Of a stretch of 55,118 bases of DNA, positions 11,004 to 22,769 are shown piece by piece (within the stretch, counting starts at the first letter, position 1; every line of letters starts with the position of its first letter). This stretch comes from Gamarada debralockiae (lineage: Eukaryota > Ascomycota > Leotiomycetes > Helotiales > Hyphodiscaceae): positions 1 through 55,118 of the forward strand of contig NXFV01000536.1 in NCBI GenBank assembly GCA_002803225.1, in the 5' to 3' direction. The position numbers were made by a program, and so were the translations under genes. The notes under the pieces were generated by a model, which was given only the letters and a program-made list of their open reading frames with translations, did no database searches and was not told the origin of the DNA.

Positions 11004-11942
11004 ATGACCACGATCTTCGGCGGTAAATCTGTGGCCTTCGACCGGAGAAAGATATCTCATAGCTCGAATGGAAGGTCATTCTGGTGACAGGAGGCAACGT
11101 CGGCCTGGGTAAGCAATCCGTGCTCGAATGTTCACGACACAGCCCCGCGAAGGTCTGGCTCGCAGCTCGCAACCTCGACAAAGCCAAAGCAGCAGCAGAC
11201 GAAATTAAGCAGCAGGCTCCAGATGTATCAATTAATCTTCTGGAGCTGGACCTCAGCTCGTTCGAGTCGGTGAAGAATGCTGCCATGAGGTTCTCCTCAG
11301 AATCGGACCGGCTGGATATCCTTATGCTCAATGCCGGCACCATGGCCGCGCCGCCAGGCCTCACCAGGGACGGCTACGAGATCCAGTTCGGAACCAATCA
11401 TATGGGCCATGCGCTTTTGGCAAAGCTCCTGCTTCCAGTACTGGAGAAGATCGCTTAGAGTGATGCCAATGCGAATATGCGCATCGTGTCCTGTCGTCGC
11501 GTGGTCATATATATTCGCCCAAGGAGACATCCAATTCGATACCCTTAGGACAACTGCTGACAGTCTGGGGGCTTTCGGGCGGTATGTCCAGAGCAAGTTG
11601 GCGAATATTTTCTAGCCGCGGCAGTTGCCAAGCTGTATCCGCAGTTCACAGAATCCACCGTGGCGTGGTGAATACGAATCTGCATGCTGGTGCGACGGGA
11701 GCGCCATTCGTCATACGAATATTGGGCCATATTGTACATGGATAGTTCCCTTCACTCTTGAGTACTGTTGAGCAGGGAGCGAGGAACTCGCTTGGGCGTC
11801 TGTGTCGAAGGATGTCCAGAGCGGGGAGTACTATGAGCTAGTTGGCGTTGGTGATTTGGTGAGTGCTGATAGGAAGGATGATAATCTGGCGAAGAAGATC
11901 TGGGATTGGGCGGAGAAGGAGTTGGAAGGACCAACTACTTGA
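11004..11942 (+). pseudogene. Short-chain dehydrogenase (WWOX/retinol dehydrogenase-like), broken
   Basis: The best open part (11,084-11,458) reads VTGGNVGLGKQSV, the Rossmann TGxxxGxG dinucleotide site. It continues with LDLSSFESV, then LDILMLNAG (the NNAG region, first Asn replaced by Leu) and FGTNHMGHALL. This is the pattern of the 320-340-residue SDRs related to WW-domain oxidoreductase. A TAG at 11,456 cuts the frame. The rest of the fold is scattered over other frames: RYVQSKLANIF (the catalytic YxxxK area, frame-shifted) at about 11,580-11,615 and VVNTNLHAG at about 11,665-11,690. The region before the glycine motif also needs a shift. At least three lesions make it a pseudogene. Confidence 0.8.
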
Positions 11943-12835
11943 TTCGGTCCATATGTTGAATTCACGTTGTGTTGGTTGTCTCAGTCAATTCGGGCAAACG
12001 ACCGTCTCGACTGCCGAATCCGGCAGTATCTTCCGTATCTCAATCACCACAGAAACGAAACTTCATGGCGTGGGACGTCTCCGTACTCCGAAAGCCAGCT
12101 GGATATCGCTTCTCATGGTTGTCACAGCATGTTCGATATCGCCCAATGTATCCGGAATTTCGTTTCGTAGCAAACATACTTATTGACCGCTGCAAGACTC
12201 TCCGTCTTGGATGTTCCGGTTATATTACCTCTGATATATTCTTGTTCCTCAGCGCTGCCTAAAAGCTCGTGCTATCGGGGTCGAGGTAGCAGCGGATTCT
12301 GTGGAAGGGAGATGCAAAGTCGATGGCTGGAATGGCGTGTTTAGCCTCACATAGCTTCCAATATTTGTTTCGCAGATCCGATCTCGTTCACAAAGATTCG
12401 ATAAGGATCTGTGGAATCGTTAGGATCTACAGGCTTTGGAAATATCGACGAGTGTTGTGTTCATTCAAGTGACGAACTAGTGCCTTTTCCTTTTGCGCCG
12501 TGGCTTAGGAAGAAGGGACCATTTCGCCTTTGGTATCGGAGTGAACTCGCTTTGGAAGCATTGGGGCTGGCATTTCGGACGGTTGAGAGAGCCGATTTCA
12601 AGACTCAGGAAGCCAGGATACAGAGTTGTTGAGCAAGTGGGGTTAGAAGACGCGTCAAGGTCCGAGATTTTTACTTACGTTGGTCAAAACTCGGAATTCA
12701 GCTACATTTACTACTATTACTATGAGTTAAAAAGGTTTCAAAATCTCACTTAGAATAGCTTTGTTAGGACCTTTCTCTGGCAAGTTCAAGTTTATTAACG
12801 GGCAAGAAGGCGAAAGACTTGTATATCTCAATTCC
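11943..12835. other. Intergenic, no recognisable gene
   Basis: Open frames such as 11,969-12,262 and 12,411-12,632 lack family motifs and splice context. The right part should hold the 3' end of the PTH11-like gene on the minus strand. No convincing gene seen. Confidence 0.45.
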
Positions 12836-14173
12836 TCAGGTCACGTCTAGTATATCCGGCCCCCTTTCAACATCTCTGGTGGTCACGTCCAAGCCCATCG
12901 TCTCTGCATCCATCCTCACCTCATCGCCGGTGCCTAAATGTAGTTCCTTCTGTGTCACTCTGGCCGTAGACTTATTGCCGCCTCCGTCAGTAAGCTCGAC
13001 GGCGCCATCTTGGCCACTGCGGGAAGATGCTCGCAGGTAGCCATTTGCATTGGGAAGAGCATTATTATTTCGGCCCGAGCTGCGCTCGGGGAGGGAAGCG
13101 ATGAAGTTAGGGAGGAGTTTCCGGATGAGAGGTTTAAGAGCAGGCGCGGAGGCGCAAACCAGACTTGTGTTGACCTCTACTGACGCCCAAATGTCGATGT
13201 CCCATGTAGCCCCTACAAAAATAGTCAGAAAAAGAGTAGAATAGAAGGAAGGTGGGGGTGAGGGGTCAGTGGTGAGGGGCCGCGCGGAGCCTCACATGTT
13301 GGATCTCTACTCTTAATTGTCTGCCCAGTACGAATCGCCCGGATTAACGACGCTGTGATGGCCAGCCAACCTAGCGAGATAATTCCATACAATGAGATCT
13401 TCTGTGCTCGAGATATCCGCAGCGGGAAAATTCTCCAGAACGCAAAAGCCATCAGGAGTAAATCCACAATAACGCTTAATATGGCAGATCCGTAGACGAA
13501 GAATGCAATATTTTTCGCGAAGGAGGGAGCCCCACACTTACCCCCTTCTGGAGACCAGAACGCCCCCCCGAGATCACAGGCAAAGAAACCGTCTATGAAC
13601 AGTGTCCCAGTAAAAATGGTCATGAAAGCCATCAGAGCAACAGAGGAGACCTGACTGAGCGAATCTTGGAATATCCGACGATAGAAGAGACAGATGGAGA
13701 GCTTCGTAGTTGTGAGGGCAACAAGATGGACAATCCGAACGCAAAAGCCTAAGACCTGGATCATGTGCGCATTTGTGAACGGGACATACACGACATGCTG
13801 CCCCACCCCGTACTTGGCAAGGGCACAGATGAGGCCTGTTAGGACGATGCCCAGTATCTTTAGATAATCAGTGTCTTCTCACATCTTTCTACAAGTATCT
13901 CAAACGTACTGCCGATATTGCTAGAAATGTGTCATCCCATCCCAAATTCCGCGTCAATGCAACTCGTGTGTACAGTCGACCCAGGACGATAGCGGTAGCG
14001 CAGAATGTCGTAACAATTGTCCAAATAACCAGTCCTGACGAGCGCGAATCCCCCTAAATTAGAAATAAGAACTGACCCATTTCGCTCGAGAGCACACATA
14101 CCATTGAACCAGAATTGGCTCCAGTAGGAGGAGGTGGAGGTGGAGGTGGAGGTGGAGGTGGGGAAGACGACAT
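12836..14173 (-). CDS. PTH11-like seven-helix receptor (fungal rhodopsin-like domain)
   Basis: Four exons (14173-14102, 14053-13910, 13857-13296, 13212-12836) join in frame to give 384 residues. All introns are GT...AG, and the last exon ends in TGA at 12,836. The product has seven hydrophobic helices. Family marks are GWDD after helix 1, a YRRIF motif after helix 3, a loop with FACDLGGAFW and a conserved Cys, and WDIDIWASVEVN...L(V/I)CAS before helix 7. These define the plasma-membrane family that includes Magnaporthe PTH11, thought to sense surface or plant cues upstream of cAMP signalling. The first exon encodes a run of about 13 prolines from a 6-base microsatellite. A hydrophilic tail of about 100 residues follows helix 7. 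No CFEM domain is present. It is the only intact accessory gene between 8 and 18 kb, flanked by pseudogenes. The ligand is unknown. Confidence 0.85.
14131..14163. repeat. GGAGGT microsatellite coding for polyproline
   Basis: A perfect 6-base repeat, about five copies, lies inside exon 1 of the PTH11-like gene and encodes the N-terminal proline run on the minus strand. Its length should vary readily between strains without shifting the frame. Confidence 0.8.
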
Positions 14174-16380
14174 TTATTCCCGTCCATCCGAACTTTTCAA
14201 GCCATGGGCAATGTTGCAGGCCGCTCGATCCTGTAAGTAGTGTAGAGGACGCGTCCCTACTTGTATAGGAATATTCCCAGATTTATGCGACGCGGTCTGT
14301 CGGTATGAGCATGGCGGCCATAGGTTGTTACGGAAGCATTCCCGATTCGATACTCAAGTATTTTGTGTGAGATCCCCTGTGAAAATCAACCGGCCGCGTA
14401 ACGTCAGACGAGCCGCAGTGAAACACCTGCAATTACAGCGTGGGTGGCAGAGATAGTTGTGCGCCTATGCCAGAAAGGCTGAGACATTGATGATCTGATG
14501 CGATGGAGCGAGTTTAGCTGACTCGTGTCCGTTCATAGCATGATATCTGTTGTGACAGTGGCTTGCTGACAGAAAAATATTGCATTGTAGTCAAGCCAAA
14601 AAAAGGGACGATCGCCAAAAGCACAGACTTGTTCCCGACCAAAGATTGCCACAGTACTGGGCAAAATATTCCTTCTTTCCCCAGCAGCCACCAGGATTAG
14701 AATATGAATGAAAACCAATTCCTCTATGCTGGATTCAACACGGGAAAGAAGCCCAGCCAGCTAAAACTAAATGCTAGGTCGAAGGCTATTCATCTTAGCC
14801 ACCAAGCCCGTCTCCATCGTACTGATATGTACGAAGGTCCCGTCCAAAAGTCCTGCCACGCTAAAAAGCGCCACAATGCCAAGAACCTCTGACCTAGCAG
14901 CGGCGATAGTGGCTAGGTACCTAAAGCAAAGTCGCTTACAGCGACATTTACAGGCTTTCTACACTAAAGCTTGGACACTAAACAGCTGCAACCCTTCCAA
15001 TCTTACAGTGGCTGCTGTTGCTATGCCAGGCCTGTGGCACGTCTGTGGCACGTCTGTGACGTTTTTAGCGTGGCAGGGCTTAGAACGGGAGCTTCGTACC
15101 TCGTATTCATCAAGGCCAACAGGCCAGCTAATGAGTCAGGGGGGACAGGGGACAACAAGCCACCCTCCAAATCCGGGCGCCAACAGGAGAAGCTTATTGT
15201 TCAAATCAATGGCTTGAGACCCTTAAATGTTGGCTTGTCCATCGGCTCTTCCGAGCCCGTGGCGCTGGGAATTTTCAGCAAGAGTCATCAACTGACGAGC
15301 CCCAAAAGGAGGAGGCGAACAAAGTTACATCCAGTGGTATACGACAGCAGCAACATTTCACGATGAGCTGATGAAAATCGAGTTTTCAGAAGGGGTTCGG
15401 GTTAAGACTATGGATCTATTGATGTATCCAGGTGCAACGACGTACGTATCTTTCAGTCTTATTCTCTGGGCTCAATGGAGGTGCGAGGATTTAAAGAGTC
15501 GAAGAATAAATGATTTGCGTTGATTTGAAATACGAGAGAACATTTGTTTCTCAACAATTGAGCATCTATTCTAATCTCGTTGCTTAATGCAAACTATTTC
15601 CAATGGCTCCTTCAATATGAAGGCGAACTCGTGCACAGGAGGATCTGATACCACGTGCCTGGGCTCCAGAACGCCATTGAAGTTTGATATTCCCTCGGCT
15701 TGTGCCTACGACATGCGGGCCAAGCACAGGGCACTCTTGGCCATGAACCCCTGAATGTCTCGCTTGGTCGCACCGGAATGCCCACGGTCACCAGACAAAA
15801 GCCAACAATCATCTCGGCCTTCCAAGCTCCAGAATATTTGATCGACAAATGATTGGTCGACTGGGACATCAAATAGCGAAATACGTACAGTACATTGCAG
15901 TGTGATCCAGAGCAATCGGGATTCTGGGATTTGGGGTTTTGCACCCAGCCACGATTGCAGGCCTCCAGCATCCAGGACAGGCTAGACAGTCGAATTTCCT
16001 TGCCCTTGGAATTCCCATTGGAATTCCCATTGAACAGCAATGGCATTTCAAAATTTCGACTTGGTGCAATTCCAGAACTGTTTTCGTCTGAGAACGCGTT
16101 CCAGCGATCAAAGATCGATGTTGTGGGTGACCCGACTTGCGAACGTTTCCGTTGTGTTGAAAATGGTAAGTGCCAGGAGTCGGATGCTAGCGCAATCTCA
16201 ATCGCCAATTCAAAATGAATCCTTCTCACACGCACGCTTTACTTCATCCATCTTTCCTAAACTCGATTCATATCCTTAGACAACGTTAATCGCTCATTTG
16301 ACTTCAACGAATGAATCATGCCTTCTTTTCTTACCCCTATCGCTTATTCATCCTTCACACAGGAGCCACCAACGCGTTAT
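14174..16380. other. Intergenic, no recognisable gene
   Basis: More than 2 kb without a gene that can be supported. It should include the promoter of the PTH11-like gene at its left edge. A 12-base unit GGAATTCCCATT occurs twice in tandem at 16,008-16,031. A 207-codon minus-strand frame at 15,612-16,235 shows no motif and is treated as chance or deep debris. Confidence 0.5.
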
Positions 16381-18115
16381 CCTTCCCTGAGTTGATCACG
16401 ACCAACACATACCAAGTTCTGGGCGACAGCGTAGCCCAGCAGAATCCAGCGATCGCTCCGCCATTTCAATTCTTCAAATAGGGTTAGACCATATCCTTAC
16501 TCAGATTAGAGAGAATGCGACGGAAGCCGAGAACGCTACTCTCGCGGAGGAATTGAACAGTACTCCGGGGAGTTCGAGTCATTCAGCGCGCTTGTACGAG
16601 AGGGACACACCTGCTCAATGCGGCCCGAACTCTCCTTGTGTTGATGGAAGTTGTTGTAATTCGGTATGTTGCTATCCTCGACGAAGGACCGTCTCTTGAC
16701 ATCATCCAGGAAGGAAGGTGCGGTTTCACTCCCTACAACTGTAACACCAACGCAGCTACAACCCGCATTTCCAACTGCAATGCCACTGCCATGTGTGGAG
16801 TGGACTCTCTGTACGGAGAGCAGAGAGTGCCCGTTGAACATCTGTGCAGTTACTTCGGATACTGTGGGGTAGGATCCGAATCTTTCAGAATCCTTGAGCG
16901 AATCTTAGCTGACGAAATTCGCAGATTTCCAGTATTTTTCGTCAAGCTACCGATGCCGCCGGGGCTGTGACAACACCTTGCTAACAAAGATACGGAAGCT
17001 GTGAGGTCGTTCCTCCGCGCCTACCTGTGGGAGCTACAGCGCTTCGAAAAGCATTGGACGGAAGATCGCATATTCTCAATCCTCGTGAGTGTCGCCCGCT
17101 AATCGCCCAATTTCGCTGAATGACCAATCCTGACTTCCTGCTAGGAACGTTCGATACCGAGTCTGCAACCGCATCCAGCCCATGCAGATCATCACCGACG
17201 GCCTTACCCACTTCAATTACTCAACGATGCTACCGCTCTAGTTCGATAGCGTTGATCCCGCAAAGATCAATCTCGGCATCGCGTTCTACGGACGGGATAC
17301 ACTCTCTCCAATATATCATGTACTGGAGTAGGTTGTCCATATTCTGGACCAAGCGCTCTGGGCCATGTACCGACTCAGCTGGAGTATTGAGCTTGAGAGA
17401 CATTACGGATATCGTCATCGAGAAAGACTTGGTTCCTCTAATCATGCCAGACCACATGATCAAGCAGATTGTACAACCAGTGGATGGGATAAAATGACAA
17501 TGATACGATTGCTTCGAAGACGCAATGGGCGAATGAGAATTGTCTCGGAGGTACGACTGTTTGGAGCATTGACTTCAATTCTGGTTTAGGAAAGTAAGTC
17601 CATATCCGGTTTGAATCGCTCAAATCTTTTGAACGATTCAGATTCCAATTGTGCAAACGATTTGAACAATTAGAAACCTCCTTATCCGCCACAATTTTGA
17701 ATCCCTCACTGACCTTGAAAGATTCACAGCGGGGATGCACCCTTAGTCGAAACGACCAACGTCCAATGCGGCAGTGGCATAACGTATACCGGCTCCCCCT
17801 ATGGGAACTGCTGCAGTAACTACGGATAGTGCGGATCTAGACCCTCATACTGCTATCCTAGTACTTATCAGCCATCCTTTAGAGTGTGCCAACCAGACCC
17901 GCCAATTCTAACCACGAGTACAAACAAAGCCTGCAGAAACGGCATCATGCGTCAGGAATTGAGCTTTAGAGATTGTTGCTCGCAGTATGGATATTGCGAG
18001 TGTACAGATGCGTATTGTGCGGCGGCGAGTGGATGTCAGGTTGCTTTTGGCACTTGCAGTAGGGCTCATCTGCTCATTTTCCTTGAGCGTCTGAAAAAGC
18101 GGATAGCACTATTGC
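16380..18115 (+). pseudogene. GH18 chitinase with chitin-binding modules, decayed
   Basis: Pieces of a large fungal chitinase of the subgroup with LysM and ChtBD1 modules are readable in order. AQCGPNSPCVDGSCCN (about 16,614-16,660) and CNATAMCGVDSLYGEQR (about 16,780-16,830) come from the chitin-binding part, and CSYFGYCGVGSE follows. The start of the GH18 barrel appears as RYRVCNRIQP and TDGLTHFNY (about 17,148-17,222). INLGIAFYGRD lies at about 17,267-17,300, and the barrel end GGTTVWSIDFNSG at about 17,542-17,582. Cys-rich ChtBD1 repeats (CCSNYG, CCSQYGYC) run to about 18,060. Several frameshifts and in-frame stops separate these. Only about 45 bases lie between THFNY and INLGIAFYG, so the part holding the catalytic DxxDxDxE motif has been deleted. 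It cannot encode an active enzyme. Confidence 0.8.
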
Positions 18116-18225
18116 AGTAGCCTCGAAAACAGAAATCTGAGATTGGCACAAAATTCCATTCGCACCCATTCATCAACCCAATCAAGGTCGTGCCCATTCC
18201 ACATCCAAAAAGATGGAATACAAGG

Positions 18226-20156
18226 CTACAACTTAATACTCTTAACCAGCCCCGTCTTGATACCTGTTTTCTCGCCCCCATACCCACCCCTCTCCTCGCC
18301 ACCCTTATACACCGCCCTCGTACTCGCCAACTTCCTCTTCTTCTCCTCGAACTTCATCCTCTTCTTCACTCTTGGATTCCTTACTTCCTTCTTCCTCTTC
18401 GGCGTCAATCCGGAGTTCTTCTGTATCAGATAACCAATCGCCCTTTTTCCACTCCCACCATCTTCCTCCACAACACGAAGTAACCCTCCCTCCTTCTTAG
18501 CCTGTTTGATAAGAGCGGATTTCTCCTCCTTGATCTTCTTCTTATTCTTCGACGTTAACGCAACGAGGTCGTAGTAATCGTCTTCCTCTCCTCTAACCTG
18601 CTCTGCGACTTTCTTTTGGCCCTCGTCATCAGACACATTCTCGCTCAGAGCAGCCCCGCGGCCATAGGAATCGAGCTTCTTTCCACGCGCCTCAGCCTCT
18701 GCATTCAACCTCGCCTGCCGATCTCTAAAGCGTTCTCGATACGGCAAATCCTCGTCGCCTCCTGCATCGCGCCCTGCTCCTGCGCGTTTGTTGGATTTTT
18801 GGGTTATCTGAGATGTGTAGAAACGGAGGGATTTTTTCTTTGCTGCTTTTTCGAGGGCGGATTTGGAGGTCAGGTGGGAGGCTTCGCCGAAATCTGAGTC
18901 TGATTCGTCTTGAGGAATGGTAGTTGGAGCGGAGTTGGAGGATTTTTGAGAACGCTTGCGGGAGGGGAGGAGGGATGATAGGTCTGCAATGGAGGACTCG
19001 GCTGCGGCGAGGCGGGCCGCGCGAGAGGTTGCGGAAGAGGCAGAGGAGAGAGTGTGGGATTTGGCGGATTTCTTTTCTTTCTTGCTTGTCCCGTTTTCGC
19101 GGCTATTTGCATGTACCACTTCTTCGACATCGACCATGGGCTCGTCTCCAGAAATAGGTTCTTCGATAGGGGCAGGTATCGAAGTCTTGAGACCCTTGAC
19201 TTTCGTCCATAACGACCGGCATTGCAGCAGACTGTCCATAATCGGGTGATCTCTAAGTTCCGCCGGATCGAGAGTCTTGGGCTTAGCCGAATTTTGGGAG
19301 GGCGAGGTGAGCAGCGCAAAATACATGCTGAGAGCCGCAACATACGTCGCAAGCGCTCTACACTTGACCACGCCTTCCTTCCCCACGTTCTCCCCATCAA
19401 TCTGCGCCTGCAAATCCAGCAACACCGGCTGGAGACTCAAAAATTCGTTCGCCAAGAACTCAAACTCCGGGTGCCGCGTCTGCAATATCCGTAACCGCTC
19501 CTCAGGTCCCATCTCAGGCGTGATCTCAACATCCTTCAATATTTCTGTAACTATATTTCCGTCGTCTTGGTCTTGATCTTGGGCGGTGTCTAACCATTCG
19601 TTTTCGTCGAATCCGAAGTCTGCTTCTGACATTTTTTGAAGCTTTCGTTGTTGCAGACGACGAGCTTCTTCTTCTTCTTCGCGCGCGTCGATCTCGGTTT
19701 CGATTGCGTCGGCGTTGTAATAGTCTTTTCGGGAGGTGCCCCAGCCTTCTTCTTCCTCTACCTCTTGTTGTGATTGTTCATCTTCGGAATATGCTTCTAT
19801 TCGGAAAGGTTGGGTGGGCGCGGTGTCCTCTTCGTCATCGTCCGGGTTCGAAGAGGAGTAGCCTAGGACTTCTTCGTCGGAGGGCTCTAGTTCTGCATCT
19901 GTAACGACAAAGTCAGCAATTATTATATTTAGCTTTAGGAGGGAAAGAATGAACCTTCCTCAGCCCATTTCCGTCTCCTCTTAGCATCAGGTCCCTCATC
20001 CAACAAGATCCTATCCCGCTGGATATGGAACTCGTCCTCTGAATCTGCAACATCCTCATATGTGGTAATTGGCCCCAATTTTCCTCCGCGTTCTTCGAAG
20101 CCGTTGCGATCTTCGGTCACAGCTGAGCGGGAGGGTGCTTTGCGTTTTTTGGCCAT
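18226..20156 (-). CDS. Sas10/Utp3, small-subunit processome protein
   Basis: Two exons (20156-19955 and 19898-18226) join in frame to 624 residues. Sas10/Utp3 is an essential nucleolar component of the U3 snoRNP / small-subunit processome that helps process 18S pre-rRNA. The N-terminus is basic (MAKKRKAPSRS) and is followed by a long acidic, Glu/Asp-rich stretch. The central Sas10/Utp3/C1D region lies around residues 180-290 (EFLANEFLSLQPVLLDLQ...YVAALSMYFALLTS). The conserved C-terminal Sas10 domain covers the last about 80 residues (RAIGYLIQKNSGLTPKRKKEVRNPR...KKRMKFEEKKRK). Length is normal for the family. The intron is 56 bases with an unusual donor, GTTCAT, but a TGAC branch region and a TTACAG acceptor. 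The start is the first ATG of the frame and fits the family N-terminus. A conserved gene among decayed ones. Confidence 0.93.
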
Positions 20157-21080
20157 TTTGTGAGTTGGATTGGGTTATTGAATAGAGTGGTAGTTTGCGG
20201 AGTTTTGCGATACAGAAATTTTTAAGAGTGTTTATCTTAGCGTGCCTAGCCTCGGGTGGGGAGAAATGTTTTGCCGAAGGCTGCTCCTGTTTTCTTTCGC
20301 CAAGTGGAGGGAAACAAATTCTACATAATCACATCTACTCCAGTGACTCGTCCCGCTTTTACAATGCATGATACGGTACGATCAGTGCCGCCGAGGATCA
20401 ATAAATATCTACCTTGTTGTATTGCCAGTTCGCCTTCCAAATTGACGGATTATTGACGGCAAACAGGCAAGACGCTTGGGCTGATTGTTGGATTATAGAT
20501 CTCACTTGCATAATCGGTCAATATGTCCTATAGAGCCTCTTTAAGACTTATCATAAGCTAATTCAACCCCTATTACGCTTTGGTAAGTGCGAAGGAGCCA
20601 CATTGGGTGTCTTCCAGTTTTTAGGCTATCGACACACCTGCGAGATTCGAAAGTTCACGTAAATCAGCAGGGGTGCGGGCACGCCCAATCAAGTCGAGCA
20701 TACCGTATGATCTTCCCATTTATAGTTGGCCCTGTGCATGTCCGACAACATTTGTTCCTCCATTATAATTTCAATCTTTCTGGAGAAGCTCCTCAAAGTT
20801 GTATTTTCAAACGGTCCCGTATATTCATCTAATCAATGGAGGTGCCTTCAAGCCGCAGAGGAAGAGACGATGCGCTCCAAAGGTTCGAACGGGGTGTGGA
20901 ACATGCAAGTATGTTTCTTCAATTGAACCTCAAATTGATAGCGACTGGAATCACAAGGCAGCCTTTTGAATGCGAAGTCCACATAGATTGGTCGTGGCGG
21001 GTCCGTGGATTTCCTTATACGTTTGTTCGCAATCTGAAACTCAGTGGGACAATTACCGTATTCTGAGTTGGATGCCCAAT
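20157..21080. other. Intergenic; SAS10 promoter side, no gene
   Basis: This segment should hold the SAS10 promoter at its left edge. The frame at 20,836-21,066 shows no motif. The missing first Cys pair of the decayed Zn2Cys6 gene would be expected near the right edge but was not found. Confidence 0.45.
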
Positions 21081-21084
21081 ACTT

Positions 21085-22723
21085 ACAAACTCAATCAGGG
21101 TCCGAAGAATAAAGTGCGATGAAGGTCGCCACCACTGCACAAGATGCATCAAATCAGAGATGGTGTGCGATGGATACCCAGACCAAAGGTTCCATGTAAT
21201 TCATTGCAGTCCGGCCTCTGTCGATCCAACCTAATCTTTCAATCTCCCTTCAATTAGACGACTAGGAAATGAGAAACTCCCAAGGTTTCCACCAAGATCG
21301 CTTCGTCGACAATCGCCGCAAATCCCTCGCTTCCTCTCGCCAGTTTCTCGTTACCGACACATTCTTCTAGATTGGAATCGTCCTCCAAGAAGGCCATGCC
21401 ACTGCTTGTACATGACATGCAATTGTTGCCATCTCTGCACTTGTGAAGAGTTTACATCATCATTGGGGGCAAAATCTTCTTGCTCCAGAAAATATTGCGA
21501 CCTCGGATCCACATCACGAATTCGCAGTACCATAAAGCACTCCAGAATCTCCGGACAGCGATTCTATTATCAGATGATAGCAAAGGACCCAGAACAGCTT
21601 TAGTAGCATGTCTCATCCTCTCATTCCTCGATATGCTCTACGGCCACGGGGCCTTTGAAGCTCGCCATATGGAATATGGTCGACAAATCCTCATGCACTG
21701 GCGAAGGAAGAACAGAGCCCCAGGGCTGCAGCTGGATCCGCCCCCTAACTCCGTGGACAACATCTCGCGACTATTACTGCGTCTAGATCTACGAGCCACC
21801 TATCTTTCAGGATCTCGCCAGCAAGACTTGTATGCAGACCTCGACATCAGCAAACTGCCCATGGAAATGCCTCCCAAGTTCATAGAATGAACGAGGCGCG
21901 ATATATCGGCCATCTTCTAGTCTCGAAAGCGGGGAATTTCAGATTACAAACGATGCATTTGGAGAATTCAAGGGATCCGATCCCACCCACGACTGCAGAG
22001 AGGAGGATGTATTTCCTACATCAATTCCACCTCTTCAACAAAGCGGCCGCGCATCTTCTCCAAGGATCTGCAGCGAGAAGCTCGAAGGATGCCTATCCGC
22101 TGGCCAGACCAGAAGCACTCAGGATTTACCCCACGGCCATGCTCATGTGCTTGATGCCGGGCTGGGGAAGTCCGCAAACAGCTTATGACGCACTGACTGA
22201 ACATTCCGAATACACAATCGCCATGGCGCGCGAGGTCATCGGCTTCAAAGCAACTTCCAAGACAGGTATGCCCCAAATTCTCGCCTTAAGCCCATCTACC
22301 CCACCTCTTCCCCCGTCTTCCCCTGTCTTCCTTCCACTGTTCCCCTCCGTTTTCCTGCCCTCTGCCATCTAACGCGCACCAGGCGCAGCAGTAATATGCT
22401 TTGAATACTGCATCCTCCCCTTCCACTTCTTCTGCGCGTCAAAATGCCGCTCCCCCATCCTCCGCCGCGAAGTTATCACTCTCATACTTTCCAACCGTTG
22501 GAGGGAGGGTACCTGGGATAGTGTTCTAGATGGCAAGATGGCGACGTGGATTACGGAAATGGAAGAAGACGTTATGCATGAGGGTGAATTCGTGCCTGAG
22601 CATGTGAGATGATTTAGGGAGACTTTTGCGCTGGATATGGCGAGCAGGACGGCGGATGTTAGGTGTTGGCAGAATGTGGAGGAGGGCGGGTGTGTGGAGA
22701 GGATGACAAGTATCAAGTGGTGA
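21085..22723 (+). pseudogene. Zn2Cys6 transcription factor, broken
   Basis: At about 21,103-21,180 the last four cysteines of a Gal4-type zinc cluster are readable (KCDEG...CTRC...MVCDGY, spacing C-X6-C-X2-C-X6-C). The first Cys pair is missing or on an unrecognised upstream exon. A TAA follows at about 21,229. The activation-region homology common to fungal C6 regulators appears as HAIVAISALVKSLH (about 21,416-21,457), YHKALQNLRTAIL (about 21,525) and LVACLILSFLDMLYGHG (about 21,600-21,650), each in a shifted frame. The best part, 21,887-22,266, splices through a good GT...AG intron (22,266-22,382) into CFEYCILPFHFFCASKCRSPILRREVITLIL, typical of the C-terminal part of this family. At least four lesions are present. 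Target unknown. Confidence 0.75.
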
Positions 22724-22769
22724 AGTTCGTGGGTTGTCGATGGGACTGGGGCAGTGTTTCCAGTAGTGT

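Noticed and set aside
15612..16235. 207-codon minus-strand open frame
   Set aside because: No domain, signal peptide or splice context, and biased by a 12-base tandem repeat. Frames on the other strand are equally long here.
20836..21066. 76-codon plus-strand frame as first exon of the Zn2Cys6 relic
   Set aside because: It lacks the CxxC pair needed to complete the zinc cluster and has no donor in the right phase.
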